From NCBI RefSeq assembly GCF_900496975.1, contig NZ_UFQC01000009.1:124001-188000 (forward strand): DNA of 64,000 nt. The letters are read 5' to 3'. Source of the DNA: Achromobacter veterisilvae. GTDB lineage: Bacteria > Pseudomonadota > Gammaproteobacteria > Burkholderiales > Burkholderiaceae_B. The notes below the pieces were generated by a model that did no database searches, had not been told where the DNA came from, and saw only the letters and a program-made list of their open reading frames with translations. Positions within the stretch are counted from its first letter, which is position 1; each line of letters starts with the position of its first letter. Of the stretch, positions 40,408 through 49,027 are shown piece after piece. Made by a program: the position numbers and the translations under genes.

Positions 40408-40752
40408 TACGTCACTTCAGGAATTCGGAGTGGGCGGCATGGCTTTGCCTGGGCAGGCAAGCCGGCGGAAAGGGGGCTGTCCCGGGACGCATGACCCAGA
40501 ATGCCATGGCATTGTAATAGAATAATGTTTCATTACATTTGTAGTGCAATGCAGCATTCTTGCCCGTCGCCATCGCGGAACGCCGCCGCTCCCGAAGCGG
40601 CCGCTGCGGGCGGGGCGAAACCGGCGCACGGGCGCCGGAATGTGACGCTTCTTCCGCCGCCGGGTCGGGCATAATCGGCGGGAACGGCCCCTCCGGCATG
40701 GCAAGCCGGGAACGGCCGCTGAAACACGCATAAGAAAGCGGAGCAAAGCTCG
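40408..40752. other. Intergenic region between NlpC/P60 and amn genes
   Basis: These 345 bp separate divergent genes and contain no credible coding sequence; short frames here lack support. An AT-rich island (40510-40545) stands out in GC-rich surroundings and contains a GTAAT/ATTAC dyad (40514-40518 with 40532-40536). It is the most likely site of the promoters; the amn leader would then be about 200 bp long. Confidence 0.5.
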
Positions 40753-42252
40753 ATGATGAACGCAGTACACCCGTTGTCCTCCATGAACCGGCCCGATCCC
40801 ATGCCCTTCGCGCCTTTCCAGGACGCCGTGTCGGCGGTGGATCGGCTGATCGAAATCTACGCGCGCAACACCGCTTTCCTGCGCGCCGCCTTCCGCGACG
40901 TCCTGAAAGGCGCCAGCAACGGCCGCGAGCGGGCCCGCGCCTATTACCCGGCCATCCGCATCGTCGTGGAAACCTACGACCCGATCGATACTCGGCTTTC
41001 CTACGGCCACGTGGCCGAGCCCGGCATCTACCAGACCACCGTCACGCAGCCGGCGCTGTTTCGCGATTATCTGATCGAGCAGGTGAGCCAGTTGCTGCAG
41101 AACCACCGCGTGGCGGTGGAAGTGGGCGAGTCCGATTCGCCGATCCCCCTGCATTTCGCCTTTCCCGAAGGCGCGTACGTCGAAGGCGAACACCTGGAGG
41201 CGCTCAAGCGCCCCTTGCGCGACCTGTTCGACGTGCCGGACCTGGCGGTGACGGACGACGCCATCGTGAACGGGTCCTGGCGCGGCAAAGAAGGCGAGCC
41301 CAAGCCGCTGGCGCCGTTCACCGCCCAGCGCGTCGATTATTCGCTGCACCGCCTGCAGCACTACACGTCGACCGCGCCGGCGCACTTCCAGAACTTCGTC
41401 CTGTTCACCAATTACCAGTTCTATGTGGACGAATTCTGCGCGCGCGCCCGCGCCCTGATGGCCAGCGGCAACGAAGACTACGAGATGCTGGTCGAGCCGG
41501 GCAACCGGATCACGCGGCGCGGCGAAAGCGGTCCGGGCGACGAGGACCAGGCGGTCCGCCTGCCGCAGATGCCGGCCTACCACCTGGTGCGCGGCGACCA
41601 CTCCGGCATCACGCTCGTGAACATCGGCGTGGGTCCGTCCAACGCCAAGACGATCACCGACCACATCGCCGTGCTGCGGCCGCATGCCTGGCTGATGCTG
41701 GGCCATTGCGCCGGCCTGCGCGATTCGCAGCGGCTGGGCGACTACGTGCTGGCGCACGGCTACGTGCGGGAAGACCACGTGCTGGACGACGATCTGCCCA
41801 CCTGGGTGCCGGTGCCCGCGCTGGCCGAAGTGCAGGTGGCGCTGGAGCAGGCGGTGGAAGAGGTGGCGGGGCTGTCGGGCTGGGACCTGAAGCGCATCAT
41901 GCGCACGGGCACGGTCGCCACCATCGACAACCGCAACTGGGAACTGCGCGACCACCTGGAGCTGGTGGAGCGCTTCGCGCAATCCCGGGCGATCGCGCTG
42001 GACATGGAGTCCGCCACCATCGCCGCCAACGGCTTCCGTTTCCGGGTGCCCTACGGCACCTTGCTGTGCGTGTCGGACAAGCCCCTGCACGGCGAATTGA
42101 AGCTGCCCGGCATGGCCAGCGCCTTCTACCGGCGCCAGGTCAACCAGCATCTGGAAATCGGCATCCGGGCGCTGGAGCGCCTGCGCGGCATGCCGCCGGA
42201 ACGGCTGCATTCGCGCAAGCTGCGCACCTTCATGGAGACGGCCTTCCAGTAG
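40753..42252 (+). CDS. amn: AMP nucleosidase
   Basis: Splits AMP to adenine and ribose-5-phosphate and so lowers AMP levels. 499 residues, matching the long proteobacterial enzyme: an N-terminal regulatory region (about 1-180) and a C-terminal nucleoside-phosphorylase-like domain. The core has VGPSNAKTITDH near 300, RPHAWLMLGHCAGLR near 316 and ALDMESATIAANGFRFRVPYGT near 415, the last with the catalytic-region glutamate. The ATG at 40753 follows GGAGCAAAGC; a second start at residue 11 (M in SSMNRP) is possible. Confidence 0.93.
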   Translation: MMNAVHPLSSMNRPDPMPFAPFQDAVSAVDRLIEIYARNTAFLRAAFRDVLKGASNGRERARAYYPAIRIVVETYDPIDTRLSYGHVAEPGIYQTTVTQPALFRDYLIEQVSQLLQNHRVAVEVGESDSPIPLHFAFPEGAYVEGEHLEALKRPLRDLFDVPDLAVTDDAIVNGSWRGKEGEPKPLAPFTAQRVDYSLHRLQHYTSTAPAHFQNFVLFTNYQFYVDEFCARARALMASGNEDYEMLVEPGNRITRRGESGPGDEDQAVRLPQMPAYHLVRGDHSGITLVNIGVGPSNAKTITDHIAVLRPHAWLMLGHCAGLRDSQRLGDYVLAHGYVREDHVLDDDLPTWVPVPALAEVQVALEQAVEEVAGLSGWDLKRIMRTGTVATIDNRNWELRDHLELVERFAQSRAIALDMESATIAANGFRFRVPYGTLLCVSDKPLHGELKLPGMASAFYRRQVNQHLEIGIRALERLRGMPPERLHSRKLRTFMETAFQ

Positions 42253-42399
42253 GCTGGCGTCGGGGCCGGTTGATCCGTCCCCCAGGTGCCCGGATTTCGC
42301 CTGTCAGGGCCTCTTGCGCTATTCTCGCCGGTTGCTTGGAAATCCCAAGGCACCCGGCGCGCAACGCGCCCGTGCCTTCATGACCTGAAGGAATGCATT

Positions 42400-43959
42400 T
42401 TGGCACCATCGGAACACGATGAACGCCGCGCCGGCGGCACGCGCGGGGCGGAGGCCGGCCGGCCGTCCGAACTGCGCCGCACCCTGTCCGCGCGGCACCT
42501 GACCATGATCGCGGTGGGCGGCTCCATCGGCACCGGGCTGTTCGTGGCTTCCGGCGCGACCATCGCCAAAGCCGGCCCGGGCGGCGCGTTGCTGGGCTAC
42601 GTGCTGATCGGCATCATGGTCTATTTCCTGATGACCAGCCTGGGCGAACTCGCCGCGGCCATGCCGGTGTCCGGATCCTTTTCCACCTACGGCGCCCGCT
42701 ACGTCGAGGACGGCTTCGGCTTCGCGCTGGGCTGGAACTATTGGTACAACTGGGCGGTGACGGTGGCGGTGGACCTGGTGGCCGCGCAGCTCGTCATGGC
42801 GTACTGGTTCCCCGACGTGCCGGGGTTCTACTGGAGCGCACTGTTCCTGGCGGTCACCTTCGGGCTGAACGCGATGTCGGCGCGCGGCTTCGGCGAGGCG
42901 GAATTCTGGTTCGCGCTGATCAAGGTGGTCGCGGTGCTGGGTTTCGTGGCCATGGGCGTGATGATGCTGCTGGGCATCATCCGCGGCGGGGAAGCCGGCG
43001 GCCTGGCCAACTGGACGGTGGGCGACGCGCCTTTCGCGGGCGGCTTCGCCGCGCTGATCGGCGTGGCGATGGTGGTGGGCTTTTCGTTCCAGGGCACCGA
43101 ACTCATCGGCATCGCCGCGGGCGAATCCAAGGACCCGGCCCGCAACCTGCCGCGCGCGGTGCGGCAGGTGTTCTGGCGCATCCTGCTGTTCTACGTGATG
43201 GCGATCCTGGTGATCGGCCTGCTGATTCCCTATACCGATCCGCACCTGCTGCGCAACGAGGTCGAGGACATCAGCGTCAGCCCGTTCGCCCTGATCTTCG
43301 AACGCGCGGGCCTGCTGGGGGCGGCTTCGGTCATGAACGCGGTGGTGCTGACCTCCGTGCTGTCGGCGGGCAACTCGGGCATGTACGCGGCCACGCGCAT
43401 GCTCTACAGCCTGGCCCGCGATGGCAAGGCGCCGCGCATCTTCGGCCGCATTTCGCGCAACGGCGTGCCGCTGTGGGCGCTGCTGGCCACGACCGCAGTG
43501 GCGGCCCTGTGCTTCTTCACCTTCGTTTTCAGCCCCAACGCCGTCTACATCTGGCTGCTCAACACGTCCGGGATGACGGGCTTCATCGCGTGGCTGGGCA
43601 TCGCGATCAGCCACTACCGGTTCCGCCGCGGCTACCTCAAGCAGGGCCACAACCTGGCCGATCTGCCCTATGTGTCGCCGTTCTTCCCGTTCGGCCCGAT
43701 CTTCGCCTTCGTGCTGTGCCTGGTCATCACGCTGGGCCAGAACTACCAGGCTTTCCTGCAGGACAGGATCGATTGGGGAGGCGCGGTGGCGACCTATATC
43801 GGCATTCCGCTGTTCCTGCTGATCTGGGCGGGCTACCGGCTGGCGCGCGGCTCGCGCTTCGTGAGCTACCGCGACATGCGCTTCCCCGATGCGCGGGCGC
43901 GCAGCCAATACCTGGACTCGGCGCTGCGCGGCGAACCCGCGGCGGGCGAGGCGCGCTGA
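42400..43959 (+). CDS. lysP: Lysine-specific permease LysP (APC superfamily)
   Basis: Inner-membrane amino-acid permease of about 519 residues with twelve helices, strikingly similar to E. coli LysP along its whole length: RHLTMIAVGGSIGTGLF near residue 30, GWNYWYNWAVTVAVDL near 110, and FQGTELIGIAAGE near 230. I place the start at TTG 42400 because AAGGAA lies 6 bp before and no ATG gives a sensible N-terminus; the upstream ATG at 42286 is unlikely. In enterics LysP also senses lysine for CadC; no cad genes are visible here. Confidence 0.92.
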   Translation: MAPSEHDERRAGGTRGAEAGRPSELRRTLSARHLTMIAVGGSIGTGLFVASGATIAKAGPGGALLGYVLIGIMVYFLMTSLGELAAAMPVSGSFSTYGARYVEDGFGFALGWNYWYNWAVTVAVDLVAAQLVMAYWFPDVPGFYWSALFLAVTFGLNAMSARGFGEAEFWFALIKVVAVLGFVAMGVMMLLGIIRGGEAGGLANWTVGDAPFAGGFAALIGVAMVVGFSFQGTELIGIAAGESKDPARNLPRAVRQVFWRILLFYVMAILVIGLLIPYTDPHLLRNEVEDISVSPFALIFERAGLLGAASVMNAVVLTSVLSAGNSGMYAATRMLYSLARDGKAPRIFGRISRNGVPLWALLATTAVAALCFFTFVFSPNAVYIWLLNTSGMTGFIAWLGIAISHYRFRRGYLKQGHNLADLPYVSPFFPFGPIFAFVLCLVITLGQNYQAFLQDRIDWGGAVATYIGIPLFLLIWAGYRLARGSRFVSYRDMRFPDARARSQYLDSALRGEPAAGEAR

Positions 43960-43996
43960 GCGAGGGCTGTTGGGAAACGTCAGGGAAGGAGGGGAA

Positions 43997-44677
43997 ATGT
44001 TCAGAGGGATTGCAAAACGCCACGGTGGCGGTTGTGTCATGCTTGCCCGTCGGATCGATGACAAGACGATCGGCATGCTGGGCACGGCATTTCTTTGCCA
44101 CGAAAAGGGGTATCTGCTGACCGCCGCACATACGTTTTCCTTGACGGACGAGCTGGGCTTCGTGATGCCGGCGCCAGTGGATCAGTTCAATCGCAGCGTG
44201 TTGGAAAGCTGCACGTTCTCGCCGGTCACGGTTGCCCAGTTCGATGCTGCGAACGACGTCGCCTTGCTCAAGATGGAAGTCGCGGTGGGGGTAAGGGTTC
44301 CGCCCGATGGTTTTGGCTCCGATGACCTGGCGCCCGTAGGGGCCAGTGTTTGTTATCTCGGATTTCCGCATGTCCAAAATGGTCAGCACGCGTTGAAGGT
44401 GTCGGGAACAATTCTAGGTTCGAAAGTGCTTGCTTCCAATGGCTCCAGGCAGCTCCTTCTTGATTCGATGGCAGAGGCAGGGAGCAGCGGGGGGCCGCTG
44501 ATCGATCTGGCAAGTAACCGAATCATCGGCATCATCAGTCGGCGCTTTAGCCCGACTGGTACCGGTGCATCAATACGCATTGGCAATCACGCACTGGGTA
44601 CTGAAAGCATGATTTCGTATGCCACTGCCGTGAGCCATGCGCTGGCATTGCTTACAGCGGAGGGGCTCCATGTTTGA
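43997..44677 (+). CDS. Trypsin-like serine protease (S1 family), cytoplasmic
   Basis: Protease of 226 residues with an intact triad: histidine 45 in LLTAAHTF, aspartate 87 in AANDVALLKME, and serine 164 in GSSGGPL. It has no signal peptide, so it acts in the cytoplasm unless exported with a partner, and no PDZ domain, unlike DegP. The ATG at 43997 has a strong GAAGGAGGGG ribosome site; the longer frame from 43889 overlaps lysP. Base composition is clearly less GC-rich than lysP. It overlaps the next gene by eight bases, and the pair resembles protease plus membrane-protein modules of bacterial conflict systems. Confidence 0.8.
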   Translation: MFRGIAKRHGGGCVMLARRIDDKTIGMLGTAFLCHEKGYLLTAAHTFSLTDELGFVMPAPVDQFNRSVLESCTFSPVTVAQFDAANDVALLKMEVAVGVRVPPDGFGSDDLAPVGASVCYLGFPHVQNGQHALKVSGTILGSKVLASNGSRQLLLDSMAEAGSSGGPLIDLASNRIIGIISRRFSPTGTGASIRIGNHALGTESMISYATAVSHALALLTAEGLHV

Positions 44678-45128
44678 CTTCCAGTACGACGCGGGAGCGT
44701 TTCGAGAAATCGTCGACGAGTTGGTCCCCGGATATCAGCGGTCTATCATTCTTTCCGCACTTGAGTCCGCGGCGGACAGCGATAAGGATTTTGATGCGAT
44801 CGGCCTTGGCCTTACCGGAGAGCAAGTCGATGCCGGTCTTATGCTCCTGACAGGAACTGGCTCAAGGGAAAATCGTCAGAGCATGTGGGGTGCGATCAAA
44901 GCGGAATTATTCGATCTTTTTTGCACTGCGTCCAAGAAGTACTCCAATGAGCGCAAGGACGGGATCGCAACGATCAAGCATGTGGTGTTGATCATTGCTA
45001 CAGCAGTGGCTGCACAATTCCACGTGGCTGTCGGTGTGGTCGTTGGCGCTGTAACGGTCGCAGTAATGGGGGCTCTCAAGATCACAAGAAATGCGTGGTG
45101 CGAGGTCAATCGCCCAGCAAAACAGTGA
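44670..45128 (+). CDS. Hypothetical membrane protein partnered with the protease
   Basis: Unrecognised protein of 152 residues. Residues 1-100 are soluble and helical with many acidic residues; residues 103-136 form a hydrophobic hairpin (HVVLIIATAVAAQF and VAVGVVVGAVTVAVMGAL), and a short basic tail follows. The start ATG at 44670 overlaps the protease stop, with GGAGGGG upstream, so production of the two is coupled. The layout suggests an effector that the protease releases or activates at the membrane; this is inference. AT content is higher than in flanking housekeeping genes. Confidence 0.65.
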   Translation: MFDFQYDAGAFREIVDELVPGYQRSIILSALESAADSDKDFDAIGLGLTGEQVDAGLMLLTGTGSRENRQSMWGAIKAELFDLFCTASKKYSNERKDGIATIKHVVLIIATAVAAQFHVAVGVVVGAVTVAVMGALKITRNAWCEVNRPAKQ

Positions 45129-45247
45129 AGCCAAGCGCGACATATTCCGCTCTTGCATGTATTTCTGCATCAACGGCTTTAGCAAGGCTTGGGCGCAAAT
45201 AGTTGGGGCGGCCGCACAGGCGGGGCCGGCGGCTGCAATTGAGCAGA

Positions 45248-46813
45248 TCAGCCGGGCCGCGGCAAGGGGTGCAGTGCCTGCTGTCGAGTCAATTGCGCGA
45301 CAAAGCTCGCGAACGGTTCAATCTCGCCGTAGGAGCTTGCGCGCTCCAACGCCTGCATGTAGGCCTGCCGCTGTTGTACGGGGATGACGGTCCAGACGTA
45401 GCCGCCGGTGGCGAGCAGGGCATTCATCAGGAATCGGGCCAGCCGGCCGTTGCCGTCCATGTAGGGGTGGATGAAGACGAACAGGAAATGCCCAAGAATG
45501 GCCCGGACGGCCGGATGCGATTCGTTTTCGATAAGTTCGAACAGCACGGGCATGCATTCGCGCACCGCTTCCTTGGCAAGGGGGACGTGCAAAGCGCCGC
45601 GAATGAATACCTGGTTATTGCGCCATCCAGCAAGATCCGAAGGCTTGAGCAGGCCGGCTTGCACGCTGGGGCTGAAGAGCGCCAGGTACCAAGCGCCCAG
45701 CGCTTCGCGCAGGCCTTGAGGGCGGGCCTGATTCGCCTGCTGTTGCAGTGTCCGGGATATGAAGTCCTTGACGAGTTTGTAGGCCTCGAAATATCCCTTG
45801 GCCGCCATGGCGTCGCGTTGTTGACGATCCGAGCCTTCCGGATCCCAGGCGCCGTTGCGGACCTTCTCGATCAAGTCCGCCGTGACGTGGTAGCCCTCGA
45901 TGGACAGCGAGTGATAGGCGTCCGCCACGTAGCGTGCTTCGATGTCCTTGATAATCCGGGCCTGATCGGTGGGCAAGGGTGCAGGGGCAGGGAAAGCGGC
46001 GATCACGGATTCACGCATGGCCGCCCAATTCAGGCGCAGGCGTTGCACATGGGGCGAGACGGGACGGTCCGCGATCAGTGGCGCTGGCGGCGCATCGAAC
46101 GGCGAGGCCTCTTGAACCGTGTAGCCGGCCCCGCGCAGGGTATCAGCAATGTTGTTCGCGAAATCGGCCCGGCCCACCGCTCGAAACGCGCCCGCCAGCC
46201 GTCCGCCGATGACGGAGTGGGAACCGTCGAGTAGCCGCAGCAGCAGTGGCGAGGTGTCGTCGAACATCCCCAGCGCGATGCGCGCGGCCAATGGCTGTTG
46301 CACGAAGAATGCGGAAGACACGGCAACGAGCGCATCCGTGAGAGTCACGAGACGGATACCTTGATTCTCCGCGTGGGGCTCGGCAGGCAGCAGCCCGGGC
46401 GCGCGATAGATGAACAAGGAACAACCGTGGGGCAACTGCACCAACTGGTTATTGCCCGAGATGGACCAGACCTGTAGCTGCCGGGGAAGGGTGCGCTCGC
46501 CTGAACGCAGCAACAGGGAGGTCTCGGGCCCGAGGTGCCAATTCTCCCCGAAACGGGAGTCACAATAGCCGGCGACGAAGTCGCGCATCCCGGCGAACCA
46601 TGCGGCGGTGCTGCCTTCGACGCTAACGGTGGAGAGGTCCGGCCGGGCGGGTAGATACCAGCCTTTGATGACCTCCTGTAGGTATCCTGCCTTGCTCAGA
46701 CGCTCCCGATGGGTCCGCGACAAGGCGGAGCCTCGAACGACGCGCTGGCCGCTGTCCTGGATAGCTTTGAGCTGTTCGAGGGATGCGGCAAGTTTTTCGT
46801 TGGAAGTCGCCAT
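45248..46813 (-). CDS. Fic-domain protein with AbiEi-like N-terminal region
   Basis: Fic enzyme of 521 residues, expected to AMPylate (or otherwise modify) a target hydroxyl. The catalytic motif HPYMDGNGRLARF starts at histidine 449. SLSIEG at 302-307 fits the [ST]xxxE[GN] inhibitory helix, here upstream of the core, so it is a self-inhibited class II Fic protein. Residues 1-60 (VVRGSALSRTHRERLSKAGYL, then a KGWYLPAR wing) resemble the winged helix of AbiEi-type antitoxins and may bind its own promoter, which carries four phased repeats at 46825-46920. The middle region (60-240) is not recognised. Confidence 0.82.
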   Translation of the reverse strand: MATSNEKLAASLEQLKAIQDSGQRVVRGSALSRTHRERLSKAGYLQEVIKGWYLPARPDLSTVSVEGSTAAWFAGMRDFVAGYCDSRFGENWHLGPETSLLLRSGERTLPRQLQVWSISGNNQLVQLPHGCSLFIYRAPGLLPAEPHAENQGIRLVTLTDALVAVSSAFFVQQPLAARIALGMFDDTSPLLLRLLDGSHSVIGGRLAGAFRAVGRADFANNIADTLRGAGYTVQEASPFDAPPAPLIADRPVSPHVQRLRLNWAAMRESVIAAFPAPAPLPTDQARIIKDIEARYVADAYHSLSIEGYHVTADLIEKVRNGAWDPEGSDRQQRDAMAAKGYFEAYKLVKDFISRTLQQQANQARPQGLREALGAWYLALFSPSVQAGLLKPSDLAGWRNNQVFIRGALHVPLAKEAVRECMPVLFELIENESHPAVRAILGHFLFVFIHPYMDGNGRLARFLMNALLATGGYVWTVIPVQQRQAYMQALERASSYGEIEPFASFVAQLTRQQALHPLPRPG

Positions 46814-46824
46814 GGTTCGAGGGT

Positions 46825-46920
46825 TACACTAATTTTAAGTTTTATCATTTCACTATTATTATGCTGTGTAACTACACTAGTTTTACGACTTGTTTGTACA
46901 CTAATTTTCTGTTGTCCACC
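46825..46920. promoter_or_regulatory. Four 24-bp-phased direct repeats upstream of the Fic gene
   Basis: The 12-mer TACACTAATTTT starts at 46825 and 46897, TACACTAGTTTT (one change) at 46873, and TTCACTATTATT (three changes) at 46849. The four starts are spaced by exactly 24 bp, covering 96 bp that begin 12 bp upstream of the Fic start codon. The region is very AT-rich and would also hold the promoter, so the repeats probably form an operator array, perhaps for the protein's own N-terminal domain. Confidence 0.7.
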
Positions 46921-47117
46921 CAAAATGGGCGGCTTTCCTCTACAGCAAACTGAGAAACGGGAGAGGTCTATCCTCCGCTTCGGGTTACCTGTTTCGACGA
47001 GATTTTGTAAAGGGCGGCCGAATCGTTACGCTCGGCTTTTGCTGGGATTGCCGTTATCGTCCTTGGCCAAGCGCGTCCGCAGATACAGCGGCATGAGGTC
47101 AGCGCGGTGGTATCGAC
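46921..47117. other. Intergenic region between Fic promoter and PIN toxin gene
   Basis: About 200 bp with mixed composition and no recognised gene, RNA or repeat. Together with 46814-46920 it makes a 304-bp gap. A short minus-strand reading frame covers 47026-47100 but lacks coding support. Confidence 0.4.
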
Positions 47118-47531
47118 TCAGACTGCCCAGGGATTGATGACATCTAGGCCCGGATGTTGGAAATCCCGTTCGTTGCGCGTGACCAGTGTCAGTCCGTGCG
47201 CGAGGGCCGTGGCCGCCAGCAAACTGTCGATGGCCGGCAACGCGCGCCCGGCTTGAGCCACCAAGCGTCCCCAGCAATCCGCGACGGGTTCGTCGATGGC
47301 CAGCACGCGGCCGCTGAAGAACCGGGGAAGCTCGACTTCCAGCCAGTCCAGATAACTGCGTTTTCGTTCGCCCTCCGGCATCAGTTCGATGCCTTTGCGA
47401 AGCTCGCCCATCGTCAGTGCGGATAGGAATAGTGTTGTGGCGGGGCGCTGCTCCAACCACCTGACCACGTTGCCGTCCGGTTGCTTTCGACGCAACTCCG
47501 ATAGGACATTGGTATCCACGAGATAGCTCAA
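47118..47531 (-). CDS. PIN-domain toxin, VapC/FitB type
   Basis: Predicted RNase toxin of 137 residues. The PIN acidic residues are visible: aspartate 6 (VDTNVLSEL), glutamate 43 (MGELRKGI), aspartate 102 (AIDSLLAATA) and aspartate 123 (TRNERDF). FitB-type spacing and the C-terminal HPGLDVINPW ending are typical. It overlaps its antitoxin gene by four bases. The toxin would cut tRNA or other RNA when the antitoxin is lost. Confidence 0.88.
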   Translation of the reverse strand: MSYLVDTNVLSELRRKQPDGNVVRWLEQRPATTLFLSALTMGELRKGIELMPEGERKRSYLDWLEVELPRFFSGRVLAIDEPVADCWGRLVAQAGRALPAIDSLLAATALAHGLTLVTRNERDFQHPGLDVINPWAV

Positions 47532-47779
47532 AGTCCTTCCTCGCGCGTCGGGCTGTCGTCACGGGGAAAGGCGAGGTCTTCATCTCCGGCCAGCGGAGAG
47601 CGGCGCATGAAGGCGACCAGAGATTCTCCCGAGCCTGAAAGTTTGTCGAAGTCCGCCCGAGAGAGCACGACAGCCACAGAACGGCCGTGCACGGTGATTT
47701 CCTGCGGACCTTGGGTTCCGGCCGCCTTGACGACTTCGGACAAGCGGGCTTTGGCTTCTTGCATTTGCCAGGCGTGCAT
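47528..47779 (-). CDS. Phd/YefM-type antitoxin
   Basis: Antitoxin of 83 residues. The N-terminal MHAWQMQEAKARLSEVVKAA is the dimer-forming, DNA-binding Phd/YefM fold; ITVHGRSVAVVLSRADFDKL follows; the acidic C-terminal third would wrap the PIN toxin. Like other pairs it should repress its own operon, using the dyad at 47793-47814. The toxin gene follows with an ATGA overlap. Confidence 0.88.
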   Translation of the reverse strand: MHAWQMQEAKARLSEVVKAAGTQGPQEITVHGRSVAVVLSRADFDKLSGSGESLVAFMRRSPLAGDEDLAFPRDDSPTREEGL

Positions 47780-47792
47780 GTTGCTTCTCCCA

Positions 47793-47814
47793 ATTCTGAC
47801 CAGAATAGTCAGAT
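47793..47814. promoter_or_regulatory. Overlapping dyads upstream of the antitoxin gene
   Basis: ATTCTG-AC-CAGAAT (47793-47806) is a perfect inverted repeat, and TCTGAC (47795-47800) also pairs with GTCAGA (47809-47814). The site begins 13 bp upstream of the antitoxin start and is a likely operator for the Phd-type protein. Confidence 0.55.
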
Positions 47815-47873
47815 TTTACGAGATAGCCTTGGCGGTGGCAATGGGATGAACGACGCAGGCCTGGCTGGGGGAT

Positions 47874-47909
47874 AAAAAAAGCAAGAGCCTGGCTTTTCGA
47901 GAAGGCTCA
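47874..47909 (-). terminator. Intrinsic terminator downstream of yicC
   Basis: On the minus strand a stem of GAGCCT with AGGCTC (plus arms at 47904-47909 and 47885-47890) encloses a 13-base loop and is followed by TTGC and seven T residues (47874-47880), a few bases after the yicC stop. Confidence 0.8.
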
Positions 47910-47913
47910 GGCA

Positions 47914-48843
47914 CTACTCAATATTCTGTGCCTGCTCCCGCATCTGTTCGATCAGCAGCTTCAAATCCATGGCGGCGCGGGTGACGTCCATGCTGCCGGC
48001 CTTGGAGCCCAGGGTGTTGGCCTCGCGGTTCATTTCCTGGAACAGGAAGTCCAGGCGCTTGCCCGCGCTGCCGGCCTGCTTTTTGCCCGATGGCTTGCCG
48101 CCGCCGTCGGTGAGCAGGTGGCGCAGTTCTTCCAGGTGCGAGCGCAGGCGCGACAGTTCTTCCGCCACGTCGATGCGCAGCGCGAACAGGTTCGCTTCCT
48201 GCGACAGCCGTTCCGAAAGCTCGGCGCCGGAGATGTGGGTGAAGCCGCCGGGAAAGGCGGATTCGACGCTTTCGCGCAGCTTGGCCGCCAATTTGTCGCG
48301 ATGGTCGGCCAGCAGTTGTGGCAGGTGGGTTTGCACCGTGTCGACGATGCGCGCCACGCCGTCGGCGCATTCGCGCATCATGCCGGCCAGGCGCTCGCCT
48401 TCGCGCGCGCGGCCTTCCTGGAGCTGGGTCAGCGCCTGCTGGGCGGCCTGCATGCAGGCCGCGCCCCAGGCCTGCGGATCCAGCGCGTCGTTGGCGCGCT
48501 GGCCGGGCCAGTTGAACAGTTCGACCAGGCGGGGCGGGGCGATGTCGGGCACGATGCGGCGGGCGGCCTGTAGTTGCTCGGCCAGGCTTTCCAGCCAGGC
48601 GGGGTCCAGCTTGGACAGGTCGGTGCTGGCGTTGCGCGTGTAGGAAACGCGGATTTCGACCTTGCCGCGCCCGAGGTTGGCGGTCAGGAGTTCGCGCAGC
48701 GGCGTTTCGACGTGGCGCAATTCGTCGGGCAAGCGGAAGTACAGATCGAGGAACCGGCTGTTGACGCTGCGCAATTCGAGCGCCAGCGTGCCTTGTTCCA
48801 GGTCTGCTCGGGCGTTGCCGAAGGCGGTCATGCTGCGAATCAT
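47914..48843 (-). CDS. yicC: YicC-family endoribonuclease
   Basis: YicC family protein of 309 residues; the E. coli member is an endoribonuclease acting on structured RNA such as RyhB. The start MIRSMTAFGNARADLEQGTLALELRSVNSRFLDL matches the family; the upstream ATG at 49047 would overlap the rph promoter. The C-terminal DUF1732 part (LDFLFQEMNREANTLGSKAGSMDVTRAAMDLKLLIEQMREQ, quoted here only in pieces: FQEMNREANTLGSK near 270) is strongly conserved. It is divergent from rph, as in many proteobacteria. Confidence 0.93.
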   Translation of the reverse strand: MIRSMTAFGNARADLEQGTLALELRSVNSRFLDLYFRLPDELRHVETPLRELLTANLGRGKVEIRVSYTRNASTDLSKLDPAWLESLAEQLQAARRIVPDIAPPRLVELFNWPGQRANDALDPQAWGAACMQAAQQALTQLQEGRAREGERLAGMMRECADGVARIVDTVQTHLPQLLADHRDKLAAKLRESVESAFPGGFTHISGAELSERLSQEANLFALRIDVAEELSRLRSHLEELRHLLTDGGGKPSGKKQAGSAGKRLDFLFQEMNREANTLGSKAGSMDVTRAAMDLKLLIEQMREQAQNIE

Positions 48844-49027
48844 GATGTGCGTGTCCTGGTGATGCTTGTATTGGGGACCGGTGGCGCCGATGCCCGCCAT
48901 CCCGCGCGTGCTGGGACGGGCGGGGGCGCTGAACCGGATATATCGCGGCAGGATACTCCAAGCGGCGGTTTCCTGTGGCGGCAGCCCGTACAATGCGGCC
49001 AATCGAAGCCCTGTCTGGAGCCTGCCT

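Noticed and set aside
47026-47793. Alternative minus-strand frame across the toxin-antitoxin pair
   Set aside because: It overlaps both well-supported genes in another frame and has no recognised domain.
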